Shown: one piece after another, positions 18,501 to 25,784 of the stretch
Layout: every line of letters begins with the position of its first letter
How positions within the stretch are numbered: the first letter of the stretch is position 1
Notes under the pieces: generated by a model
The model's database searches: none
What the model was told of the DNA's origin: nothing
What the model saw: only the letters and a program-made list of their open reading frames with translations
Origin: UBA4782 sp034429195
GTDB lineage: Bacteria > Chloroflexota > Anaerolineae > Anaerolineales > Anaerolineaceae
Assembly (NCBI GenBank): GCA_034429195.1
Contig: DAOUGQ010000019.1
Location: 1-64,000, forward strand
DNA: 64,000 nt
Direction of reading: 5' to 3'
Position numbers and translations under genes: made by a program

Positions 18501-18574
18501 ATGAGAGAAGCGCGTGAAATTTTCGATGCAGGAATTTCAGACTCTCTCAGGGTTTCGATCTCATTTTCTGACAT
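15524..18574 (-). CDS. Fused MurJ-like lipid flippase and O-antigen polymerase/ligase
   Basis: A single 1016 aa open frame joining two membrane proteins. Residues about 18-530 are a MurJ/MviN-type MOP-superfamily flippase (FGAGVAMDAFITAMTVP start, about fourteen membrane segments), which moves undecaprenyl-linked saccharides across the membrane. Residues about 550-975 are a second polytopic region of the Wzy/WaaL O-antigen polymerase-ligase type, with a long extracytoplasmic loop before the last membrane segments. The two functions are usually separate proteins. No stop codon or frameshift sign occurs at the junction. ATG 18574 has AGGTGA upstream. It sits between the Wzz-like gene and three glycosyltransferases, matching an export-and-polymerise role. 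Confidence 0.85.
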   Translation of the reverse strand: MSENEIETLRESEIPASKISRASLMVAIGGGFSLLAGLASQVITAYLFGAGVAMDAFITAMTVPAFLQFVLVGGLPFVVIPAFVSKESSGNADDAWSLAGTFTILITVVLMIGAILGAVFSLQIINLTAPGFGVEKSALASQMLTIMIFTIPFIGISNFTSGIQNARGRFFWPATATAVGSLGNVITLVILYPLVGSMSLAWGNLASAVLNACITSIPVFRHGWKKTLPLRDPAMVEMMRLITPFMVFGLITHSKTLFERYFASGLPDGQLAYMGYAYKISNIFVVLFAASIASAIFPAMARAFSTQGIPGLVKQSNYGMKITLALAVPSVTIISVVAIPIVKLFYERGAFDPATTQYVSVLIPIVMIYDVFLRMVSNMVIRTYFVLKDTLTTNLIQSGAVVIYIVAAKILTDNLGYVGLTMAQPVQLGISTLIMFIILYRRIREFSIPNLLKSFFVYCLIGLMAAGAGWVILSVLKDAGYIVQLIACGLVAVTIDITLLYFVDKAIAIALLEMVGLAKIINAVKKKLSSYLKNYSFFKFKVMIARWSNNFPKFPNIFLCTAFIIALLSPILIWKGIIPDIFRWIADVALFAMFIFVPFRMLAFKNIPPAFWVITFLSGTGMIISILKGQSIITTIWGWWLMFQYPLAGIYLYLEPKWPKEYAKWLINFLVAVLAFEVLVQLGQYATGQVPGDHLAGTFGKNGTGNLVLFLILVMCFTLGQWIQTKKWKLLIVSLGLSGISSVLGEMKLFYLTVALLALIALFIYIRREKQLWRLLPAITIMILMAGIFVPIYNAIIPSTSGIELQDYLTDPSLLTKYLTFTSRSASQGTYYYDIGRNYAIQYGWEKISSDPLYLLLGYGLGARSESVSLGIAGRALLEGELGFSSGTSLLVMMQEMGLTGMIILIIFILMVVTTLLHQVRQNPSSSANALRYGLVFFTLLFPLWLWYNMAWTLRVPMLIYWSTLAYVLSEFKQRDILPSISVTEKGQATSVMIPGKKAYQGIMPGSNRFQKRHNT

Positions 18575-18629
18575 TTCTTCACCTGTTTATTGGCGTGAGA
18601 GGAATAATGTATCCTACTTGCGAAAATGT

Positions 18630-20378
18630 TTATTGTTCTGTCTCAGAAACCCTGAAAATTTTAAGCAAGGCAGGTTGATCTTCATTGCCAATAAAATCAT
18701 TGACCACAAAACCTAATAACGGTACATTAAGGTTGTTGACAAGTTGAATTGCGTCATTCACCTGCCGGCCTAATGTTTTTCCTTTTTCAATCATGAGAAC
18801 AACTCCGCCTGTAAAGCAAAGGATTTCTTCTGCATCCATATCTGCCAACAACGGAGCTGCATTAACAATGACCAGGTCAAATCGACGTCGAAGGCGATTG
18901 ATTACATCTTTCATTTTGTCGTAACCGAGCAAGAAGGATTTCCCTTCAGCATCTTGACCTGCCGGAATAATAAACAGGTTATTAATTGAACTGCCAATGG
19001 TTACTTCTTCAAGTGATACTTCATCATTCAGAACTTGAGCCAATCCATTCTCTATATCCGTTACTTGCAGAATTTCATGAATGACAGGACTGAGGAAATT
19101 CGCATCCAGAAGAACGGTCTTTGTTCCTGCTTTTGCAAATGCAGCAGCCAGAACTGTAACGATATTAGAGACCCGACTGGTATCTCCTACATGTGTGATG
19201 GAAAAAGATTCTATAGACCTGTCAGCCAATATGCGTTTCAAGTTGTGCATCAATTGGTTAATCTTCTTCAGATATAGCTCCCTTTCAGCTTCATATTTTT
19301 TATGCTTTGGATCAGGGAAAGGAAGAAAGGCGAGAGAACGAATTTGCGTTAGTGCTTCAACCTGTTCGATGGAATGAAGTCTGTCATCCAGGTTATCTAC
19401 CACAAAAGCAATGAGAATCGACAAGAACGCGCTCACAAAGATACCTAATGCAAAGACCAGAAAGTAATTTGGGCTAGAAGGTTCAGACGCTGCTTCTGCG
19501 CGGTCAGCAATGACCAGTTGATTCACACCCTGCATTGTCTGAAGTGCTTTTACCTGATCCCATTGCATAAGCATATTGGTATATTCTTCCTGGGCGACTT
19601 GTACTTTTCCATTTGCGGCGTCGACCAGCAATTTATCTTCTGATGCCTGAGACTTTAATTTTTCCACCTCAGTAGTTTGCTTACTAATTGTGTCTTCAAG
19701 ATCGGTTACTTGTTGTCCTAGAACTTCAACCTGAGCTGGATCATTGCCTGCGGATAAGGCTGATAGTTCATAGCGGTCTTTAAGGGTGATTAAAAGACGC
19801 TGGTTATAGTCAATCTGATTGTTCAGCGTATCGATGCGCGTAAGTGTCTGGTTATATGGGATCAATAAGGCTTCATAAGCTTCACGGCTCTGATTCAGGT
19901 TTTCTTCAAGAGAAGCAATACGAGATACGAATTCTGTATCAGCAGTATCATTGATTACCTTTACATATTCATCATTATGTGAAACGAGAATGTCTGCAAG
20001 GGTATTTGCTACATTCGCACTTAACCAAGGATCCCTGTCTGTTGCGGTAATGGTAATGAGTTCGGATTCTGCGAGTGCAGTGATTTTCAATTTGGGTATT
20101 TCTTCTAATTGTAACGTCTCCTTGAGCTCACTTTCAACCGCGCCACTGGTTAGTAAGTGTACGTAAGTATTCATCAACAATGTGGCATAAAAACTGTTGT
20201 AATCAACATAGCTAAGACCGCCATTTTTGGGCGTCACTACGCGCATAATTGCCGTTGCAGAATACTTAGGAGGGATCATGATTGTCACAACAATGATGAT
20301 GATCATTAATGCACAAAACACAGATAGGGCAAGCCATTTACGCCTGCCCAAGATTGCAAGGTATGTTTCTAGTTCCAT
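18630..20378 (-). CDS. Wzz-type chain-length protein with degenerate BY-kinase domain
   Basis: A 582 aa polysaccharide co-polymerase. The N-terminal Wzz domain has a membrane segment at about 15-36, a long periplasmic-type coiled coil (about 170-285) and a second membrane segment at about 300-325. A cytoplasmic P-loop-like domain follows (about 385-575). It resembles bacterial tyrosine kinases, but the Walker A position reads GDTSRVSN with no GKS/T lysine, Walker A' is VLLDAN and Walker B is LVIVNAAP. No C-terminal tyrosine cluster is present. It is therefore probably a non-catalytic regulator of chain length. It lies between the aminotransferase and the fused flippase/polymerase genes. Confidence 0.85.
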   Translation of the reverse strand: MELETYLAILGRRKWLALSVFCALMIIIIVVTIMIPPKYSATAIMRVVTPKNGGLSYVDYNSFYATLLMNTYVHLLTSGAVESELKETLQLEEIPKLKITALAESELITITATDRDPWLSANVANTLADILVSHNDEYVKVINDTADTEFVSRIASLEENLNQSREAYEALLIPYNQTLTRIDTLNNQIDYNQRLLITLKDRYELSALSAGNDPAQVEVLGQQVTDLEDTISKQTTEVEKLKSQASEDKLLVDAANGKVQVAQEEYTNMLMQWDQVKALQTMQGVNQLVIADRAEAASEPSSPNYFLVFALGIFVSAFLSILIAFVVDNLDDRLHSIEQVEALTQIRSLAFLPFPDPKHKKYEAERELYLKKINQLMHNLKRILADRSIESFSITHVGDTSRVSNIVTVLAAAFAKAGTKTVLLDANFLSPVIHEILQVTDIENGLAQVLNDEVSLEEVTIGSSINNLFIIPAGQDAEGKSFLLGYDKMKDVINRLRRRFDLVIVNAAPLLADMDAEEILCFTGGVVLMIEKGKTLGRQVNDAIQLVNNLNVPLLGFVVNDFIGNEDQPALLKIFRVSETEQ

Positions 20379-20455
20379 AATTACCTTTTCGTCAACCTCC
20401 TTCGATGAGTGTGTAATGGCGGGTAATCCATGAACTTGTCTTTCCGGTTATTTTG

Positions 20456-21604
20456 CTATTTGAAGAATTCTTTGATGGTATTAACCACATATTCAATTTC
20501 ATTGTCCTGCAGTTCTGCAAACATGGGAAGTGACAGAATCCGCGGAGCTACGTCCTCAGTAACCGGAAAGTCTCCCTGTTTATACCCAAGAGTTGCACAG
20601 GCTTTTTGTAGATGGAGCGGGATGGGATAATGGATTCCGGTGAAAATACCATGCTCTTTGAGATATACCTGCAATTCATCTCGTTTTGGTGTCTGGATGA
20701 CGTATAAATGAAACACAGGTTCGTTATTCTTGTTAACAATGGGTGGTTTTACCATTGAATCGGTTAGAAGTTTTGTGTATAAAGCAGCATGCTTTCTTCG
20801 TTCAACATTCCATTCCTCTAGATGTGGCAGTTTTGCACGCAAAACGACCGCTTGGATTTCGTCAGGACGGGCATTGAGCCCAATCATGTCATGGTGATAA
20901 CGAACTTCAGAACCATGATCACGAAGCATCTTTATCTTTCGGGCAATTTCAGGATCCTTTGTTGTAACAAACCCTCCCTCGCCATATGCTCCAAGATTCT
21001 TTGAAAAATAAAATGAAAAAGCAGCTGCGTCACCCAATGAACCAGCCCTTTTCCCTTTGTATCGCGCTCCATGAGCCTGACAGGCATCTTCTATGACACG
21101 CAAATGATGCCGGGCAGCAATATCCAGGATGGGATCCATATCGGCTATCTGTCCGTAAAGATGAACGGGCAGGATGGCTTTCGTGTTGGGTGTTATTTTT
21201 GCTTCAATTTGAGTCACATCCATTAAATAAGTGTTTGGGTCAATGTCAACAAATACTGGTTTTGCACCAGCCAGAAATATGGCTTCGACAGTGGCAATAA
21301 AGGTATTAGGCACGGTTATCACTTCATCACCAGGACCTATATCCATTGCCCGCAGGATCAGGTGCAACGCAGTAGTCCCTTCACTTACACCATACCCATA
21401 ACTCACCTCACAAAACTCGGAGAATTCCTTTTCCAGTGCCTGCACATTTTTCCCCAAGAAAAGCTGCATGCTATCAAATACAGTTGAAATATTTGTTAGT
21501 ATCTCTTCTTTGAGAGGTGCATATTGTTTTTTCAAATCAACAAACTGGATATTCATTGTAGGAGAAGCTGGTTTGTTCTCGATAGGACTCGTTGTATTTG
21601 ACAT
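20456..21604 (-). CDS. DegT/DnrJ/EryC1-family sugar aminotransferase
   Basis: PLP-dependent aminotransferase, 382 aa, that converts a keto-sugar nucleotide to an amino sugar. The Schiff-base lysine is K202 in FSFYFSKNLGAYGEGG, and the cofactor-binding D173 lies in IEDACQAHGA. With the adjacent acetyltransferase and Gfo/Idh dehydrogenase it forms a WbpE/WbpD/WbpB-like set, which makes a 3-acetamido sugar from UDP-N-acetylglucosaminuronate. ATG 21604 is preceded by GAGG at the right distance; a second ATG at codon 17 (MNIQFVDLKKQY) is where most homologues begin. Confidence 0.93.
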   Translation of the reverse strand: MSNTTSPIENKPASPTMNIQFVDLKKQYAPLKEEILTNISTVFDSMQLFLGKNVQALEKEFSEFCEVSYGYGVSEGTTALHLILRAMDIGPGDEVITVPNTFIATVEAIFLAGAKPVFVDIDPNTYLMDVTQIEAKITPNTKAILPVHLYGQIADMDPILDIAARHHLRVIEDACQAHGARYKGKRAGSLGDAAAFSFYFSKNLGAYGEGGFVTTKDPEIARKIKMLRDHGSEVRYHHDMIGLNARPDEIQAVVLRAKLPHLEEWNVERRKHAALYTKLLTDSMVKPPIVNKNNEPVFHLYVIQTPKRDELQVYLKEHGIFTGIHYPIPLHLQKACATLGYKQGDFPVTEDVAPRILSLPMFAELQDNEIEYVVNTIKEFFK

Positions 21605-21649
21605 TTTGACCTCGGTTCGCGAATCTCGGTTTTTTAATGGAACTACGTC

Positions 21650-22129
21650 TTAATGCTCAAGTTCACGGATTTTACGTGCAGGTACTCCTGCTACTACCGT
21701 CCAATCCGGCACATTTTTCGTAACCACACTTCCGGCTCCAACGATCGCGCCTTCGCCTATGGTAACTCCGCATAGAATCGTCGCGTTACTGCCGATTGAA
21801 GCCCCTTTCTTTACCAGGGTTGGAACCAGAACCCAATCTGCTTCTGTTTGTGGTTGTCCATCCTGAGTGGTAGCGCGTGGATATTTATCATTAATGAACA
21901 TTACCCCATGCCCAATGAACACATTATCTTCAATAGTCACGCCTTCACAGATAAAGGAATGGCTGGAAATCTTTACTCTCTTTCCGATGTGAGCGCCTTT
22001 TTGAATTTCAACAAAGGTGCCAACCCGGCTTTCATCTCCGATTTCGCAGCCATACAGGTTCACAAAAGCGTAAATCCGAACATTTTCACCCAACTTTACG
22101 TCTGGCGCGATCCGAACAAATTCAGCCAT
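21650..22129 (-). CDS. Left-handed beta-helix sugar N-acetyltransferase (WbpD-like)
   Basis: A 159 aa hexapeptide-repeat acetyltransferase. Repeats such as VRIYAFVNLYGCEIGDESRV and IGSNATILCGVTIGEGAIVG build the left-handed helix, and ...VPARKIREL closes it as in the WbpD/WlbB family. It should transfer acetyl from acetyl-CoA to the 3-amino group of a UDP-sugar. The gene lies between the dehydrogenase and the aminotransferase of the same pathway, four bases after the dehydrogenase stop. Confidence 0.92.
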   Translation of the reverse strand: MAEFVRIAPDVKLGENVRIYAFVNLYGCEIGDESRVGTFVEIQKGAHIGKRVKISSHSFICEGVTIEDNVFIGHGVMFINDKYPRATTQDGQPQTEADWVLVPTLVKKGASIGSNATILCGVTIGEGAIVGAGSVVTKNVPDWTVVAGVPARKIRELEH

Positions 22130-22133
22130 GGGG

Positions 22134-23201
22134 TTATAACATCTCCTCTCGCGAATTGTTTTCCAGTGAACGCTGCGCTGCTTCCAAAATCTTTACCACC
22201 CGTAGCCCATCCTCTCCATTCGTAACTGGCTGTCGGTGATTCCGGATACTGTCCAAGAAATCCTGGCATTCTACTTTCAAGGGTTCAACAAATTTGATGT
22301 AAGGGATCAAAATGTCGCCATTACGATATGAATATTGAAATTCGTTGAAACTTGATGCCGCACCATTAATGGTGACACCGACGCCCTTGTCGACAATCTT
22401 GATCTTGTCATTATCAACATCATTGAACACAACCATTTTCTTGCTGCCCACAACGGTAACGCGTCTTACCTTATAAGGATCCAACCAACTTACATGGACA
22501 TGCGCAAGAACATTTCCCGGGAACCGTAAATTGATATAGGCAACATCGATGATATGCTTTGCAACACAACTTGTACCCTGAGCAGTGACCGAGATCGGCT
22601 CTTGACCGAGAATGTAGCAAAGAATGGAAAAATCATGGGGGGCCAGATCCCATAACACATTTAACCCATGCTGGTAAAGGCCCAGATTCAATCGGGCAGA
22701 GTCAATATAATGAACCTCTCCTAAATCGCCATTGGCGATCATTGACTTTAATGTTTGAACAGCAATGTTGTATTCAAACGCATGCCCAACCATCAAGATC
22801 ACGTCATTTTGGCGAGCCAGTTCGATCAATTCAATGGCATGGTCGCTGCGTAATGTAAGCGGTTTTTCGATCATCACATGGTAACCATGTTGGATGACAT
22901 CTTTCGCTATTTCATAATGGGTGGTGGGTGGAGTAGCGATGACTATGGCATCTAATCCCATGCTGTACATTTCACGATAGTCAGAGATAAGTGTGAGATA
23001 TGGGTAGGAATTATGAATGAAATTCAATCGCTCCTGTCTAAGATCAGCGACAACCACCAGTTTTGCTTGCTGATTTTCGTGGAAATTGCGGATTAAATTC
23101 GGTCCCCAATATCCACAACCGATCAAACCGACGCGAATTTCGGATGATAACTTCTGCTCGCCAGATAATTTCAATGATTGCGTAAAATTAATTGTGTCCA
23201 T
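22134..23201 (-). CDS. Gfo/Idh/MocA-family sugar-nucleotide dehydrogenase (WbpB-like)
   Basis: NAD-dependent oxidoreductase, about 355 aa: Rossmann fold at the start (VGLIGCGYWGPNLIRNF), the EKPLTL lysine motif and the DLAPHDFSIL histidine motif of the Gfo/Idh/MocA family. In the WbpB/WlbA role it oxidises the 3-hydroxyl of a UDP-HexNAcA before transamination. The frame is open to TTG 23213, but ATG 23201 with GAGAGG upstream is preferred. No UDP-glucose/GlcNAc 6-dehydrogenase is seen in the window, so the uronic substrate must come from elsewhere. Confidence 0.9.
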   Translation of the reverse strand: MDTINFTQSLKLSGEQKLSSEIRVGLIGCGYWGPNLIRNFHENQQAKLVVVADLRQERLNFIHNSYPYLTLISDYREMYSMGLDAIVIATPPTTHYEIAKDVIQHGYHVMIEKPLTLRSDHAIELIELARQNDVILMVGHAFEYNIAVQTLKSMIANGDLGEVHYIDSARLNLGLYQHGLNVLWDLAPHDFSILCYILGQEPISVTAQGTSCVAKHIIDVAYINLRFPGNVLAHVHVSWLDPYKVRRVTVVGSKKMVVFNDVDNDKIKIVDKGVGVTINGAASSFNEFQYSYRNGDILIPYIKFVEPLKVECQDFLDSIRNHRQPVTNGEDGLRVVKILEAAQRSLENNSREEML

Positions 23202-23222
23202 TTTCCCTCTCAATAACGATAT

Positions 23223-23963
23223 CTACACACCTTTTTGTTTAAAAATAGCGAACGGCGTTAAAAATAAAATTTTCAGATCCATACCCAGGGTTTGATTTTC
23301 GATATATTGAATATCCAAATCTACCTGGTTATTGAAATCTAAAGTACAGCGTGCTGTGATCTGCTGCAATCCAGTGATGCCAGGCTTCGCCTGCAGTCTT
23401 CGAAGCTGCCAGGGAGAATATAGATCTACCTCATAAGGTATGGCTGGTCGAGGTCCTACCAGTGACATATCACCCCGTAAGACATTAAAGAATTGAGGAG
23501 TCTCATCAAGACTGGATTTACGAATGAATTTACCTATTCGTGTAATGCGGCTGTCGTGCACTAACTTATGTAAAGAATTACCTTCACCTTCGAGTTTCTG
23601 CAAGGTATCTTCATCGTTATTAATCAGTGCAGTCACGTAATTCTTATGAACATCTTCATCGGCATGATCAACCATACTTCGGAATTTATAACAAATGAAA
23701 TCTTTACGTTCCCAGCGATAACTTTTACCCTTTTTAACCCGTACTGCACCCACACGAACTTGCTGAAAAAAAACCGGACCGGGGGAATCAAGCTTGATGA
23801 TGATCGCCAGGAGAAGGAAAATCGGGCTTAATACTATCAGCGCGATTAAACTAATAACAACATCCAATATCCTTTTGGTTACAAAGTAGGTATTTTGACG
23901 GGACAGGGCTCTTTCAGCATCTTTCTCAGATACCACAGGTATACCTTTAGATGTAATATCCAT
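23223..23963 (-). CDS. Initiating undecaprenyl-phosphate sugar transferase
   Basis: A 246 aa bacterial sugar transferase (short WcaJ/PglC class) that puts the first sugar phosphate on undecaprenyl phosphate. One N-terminal membrane helix (about 32-55) is followed by KLDSPGPVFFQQVRVG, CYKFRSMV, RSSLDETPQFFNVLRGDMSLVGPRPA and AKPGITGLQQ. An insertion of about 45 residues after CYKFRSMV is typical of some phyla. It is the first gene of the exopolysaccharide operon, with a good promoter candidate 46 bases upstream. Confidence 0.93.
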   Translation of the reverse strand: MDITSKGIPVVSEKDAERALSRQNTYFVTKRILDVVISLIALIVLSPIFLLLAIIIKLDSPGPVFFQQVRVGAVRVKKGKSYRWERKDFICYKFRSMVDHADEDVHKNYVTALINNDEDTLQKLEGEGNSLHKLVHDSRITRIGKFIRKSSLDETPQFFNVLRGDMSLVGPRPAIPYEVDLYSPWQLRRLQAKPGITGLQQITARCTLDFNNQVDLDIQYIENQTLGMDLKILFLTPFAIFKQKGV

Positions 23964-24008
23964 AACACCCGCCCTTCTTGATCAGGGTTAAGGTTTACAA
24001 CTGCCGGT

Positions 24009-24037
24009 ATTGTGTGCAAACATCAGGATTGTGTCAA
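24009..24037 (-). promoter_or_regulatory. Promoter of the exopolysaccharide operon
   Basis: A perfect TTGACA (-35, 24032-24037) with a 17-base spacer to CACAAT (-10, 24009-24014) on the minus strand, 46 bases before the ATG of the initiating sugar transferase. Confidence 0.6.
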
Positions 24038-24144
24038 AAATGAGTGGGTAAAAATAACACAATAAAAAGTTAATTCAATTTCACGCAATTACCAGCGTTG
24101 TAAGAATAATATATTTAAATACTACGATTAACAATTCTGCTATG

Positions 24145-24184
24145 CATCCATCAAGGGGAGAGTGTTTCCATCCGCCAGTTGGGG
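24145..24184. repeat. Dispersed intergenic repeat, copy 2
   Basis: Ungapped match of 34/40 bases to the element at 1371-1410 in the same orientation. The differences are concentrated in the centre (TTTCT versus CCA region). It lies in the gap between two operons. Confidence 0.7.
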
Positions 24185-24346
24185 GAGAGGTAACTATTTG
24201 GTTGGATAATGATTTGATTTTGAGTAGAAATTATCGTGACAAATATCAAGCCATTTTATAATTCATTTATCTACTGGATGATATGTCAAAAGGGAACAAT
24301 TTATGAAAATGCAAGAAAATGATTCGTGTTTTGTATATCTTTAATG

Positions 24347-24395
24347 AAAAAACCACGAAGCGCCAAATTAATAACAAGCATGCTTTCGTGGTTTT
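24347..24395 (-). terminator. Intrinsic terminator of the Tad operon
   Basis: A stem of AAAACCACGAA with TTCGTGGTTTT, followed on the minus strand by a run of T. It lies about 20 bases after the tadA stop. The A/T flanks would also allow function on the plus strand. Confidence 0.75.
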
Positions 24396-24415
24396 GCTTT
24401 CCTTTTATATGAACT

Positions 24416-25756
24416 TCAGGATTTCATAAATGTATTTTCTGGCAGGATAATATTATTAATCGCAAATTTTTCTGCGAACTTAGGTCGTAGTCCTGTAGAT
24501 CTGAGCGTTCCAATTACCCTCCCGTTAGAATAACTTGACTGTTCAAAAACAAAAAGATCCTGAAGGGTGAATGTATCGCCTTCCATACCCTGAACTTCCG
24601 TTACCTGAACTACTTTCCTGGTACCATCTCGCATACGTTCCAGGTGGATCAACAGATTAATGGATGAAGCGATCTGCTCCCTGATCGCCTTTAAGGGCAA
24701 CTCCATCCCAGCCATCATGACCATGGTCTCGATTCTTCTTAATGCATCACGAGGGCTGTTGGCATGGACAGTGGTCATAGATCCTTCATGCCCGGTGTTC
24801 ATGGCTTGAAGCATATCGAGCGCTTCTCCACCACGAGCTTCGCCCACGATGATACGGTCTGGTCTCATGCGTAATGCATTGATAAGAAGCTGCCTGATGG
24901 TTACTTCTCCCTTGCCTTCAATATTCGGTGGGCGCCTTTCCAGGCGTACTACATGCCGCTGATTAAGTTTAAGCTCTGCAGTATCTTCAATGGTTATAAT
25001 ACGTTCCTGCGATGGGATGTATGTTGACACGACATTGAGAAGCGTGGTTTTCCCAGTGCCTGTTCCGCCAGAGATAACCAGGTTGATCTTTGCTTCAACG
25101 CAGGCTTTGATGAATGCCACGATGGAATTGTTCAAGGTACCATTGTTCACCAGGTCTTGTGCAGTGAAAGGCACAACAGCAAATTTACGAATAGTAAGAA
25201 CGGGACCATCCAGGGCAAGGGGAGGAATAGTCGCGTTGACGCGGAATCCATTCGGCAAACGGGCATCAACATAGGGTGACGACTCATCCACGCGCCTACC
25301 AATGGGCGCAACAATCCGGTCGATAATCCGTCTCAAATGAGCATCATTGGTAAATTTTATATTGGTATGTTCGATAATACCGAACCGTTCAATGTACACA
25401 TCATTTGGACCATTTACCATAATTTCGGTGATTTCATTATCATTCAACAGGGGTTCAAGAGGTCCATATCCGATAATATCCGAAGTGATCCACTCTAGTA
25501 ATTGCATGCGAGTGGCACGCGTGTACATTAAATTTTCATCTGCCAGGAACTGGTTAAAGGAATTTTCGATCGTGGCTCTAAGTTGAGAGAGATCGTCGAA
25601 GGATAATTCACCGTTAAATTCCACCAGTAATTTCTTTTGGACAGCATCCCTGATAAGGATGGCATCTTCTTCATACTCAAACGCAGGCTGTTGTTCAGGC
25701 CGGGTATTTTTTCGTACAGGTTCTTTTTTGAGAGCAGGTCGATTAGTAAACATCAT
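24416..25756 (-). CDS. tadA: Tad/Flp pilus assembly ATPase TadA (CpaF)
   Basis: Secretion-type hexameric ATPase, 446 aa, that powers pilus assembly. The N-terminal all-helical region is followed by the core: Walker A GGTGTGKTTLLN, Asp box ITIEDTAEL, Walker B RPDRIIVGEARGGEAL and His box TVHANSPRDALRR, all intact. It is the last gene of the Tad operon, 29 bases after the TPR-LysM gene. GGAG precedes a double ATG; either may serve. A CpaF family match is unambiguous. Confidence 0.95.
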   Translation of the reverse strand: MMFTNRPALKKEPVRKNTRPEQQPAFEYEEDAILIRDAVQKKLLVEFNGELSFDDLSQLRATIENSFNQFLADENLMYTRATRMQLLEWITSDIIGYGPLEPLLNDNEITEIMVNGPNDVYIERFGIIEHTNIKFTNDAHLRRIIDRIVAPIGRRVDESSPYVDARLPNGFRVNATIPPLALDGPVLTIRKFAVVPFTAQDLVNNGTLNNSIVAFIKACVEAKINLVISGGTGTGKTTLLNVVSTYIPSQERIITIEDTAELKLNQRHVVRLERRPPNIEGKGEVTIRQLLINALRMRPDRIIVGEARGGEALDMLQAMNTGHEGSMTTVHANSPRDALRRIETMVMMAGMELPLKAIREQIASSINLLIHLERMRDGTRKVVQVTEVQGMEGDTFTLQDLFVFEQSSYSNGRVIGTLRSTGLRPKFAEKFAINNIILPENTFMKS

Positions 25757-25784
25757 TCACTCCATAAACATTTCTGCTTCATCT

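Larger units (their letters stand above)
23964..24415. other. Intergenic region between polysaccharide and Tad operons
   Basis: These 452 bases have no protein gene. They hold the candidate promoter of the polysaccharide operon (24009-24037), the second copy of the dispersed repeat (24145-24184) and the terminator of the Tad operon (24347-24395). The remaining AT-rich part shows nothing recognisable. Confidence 0.75.
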
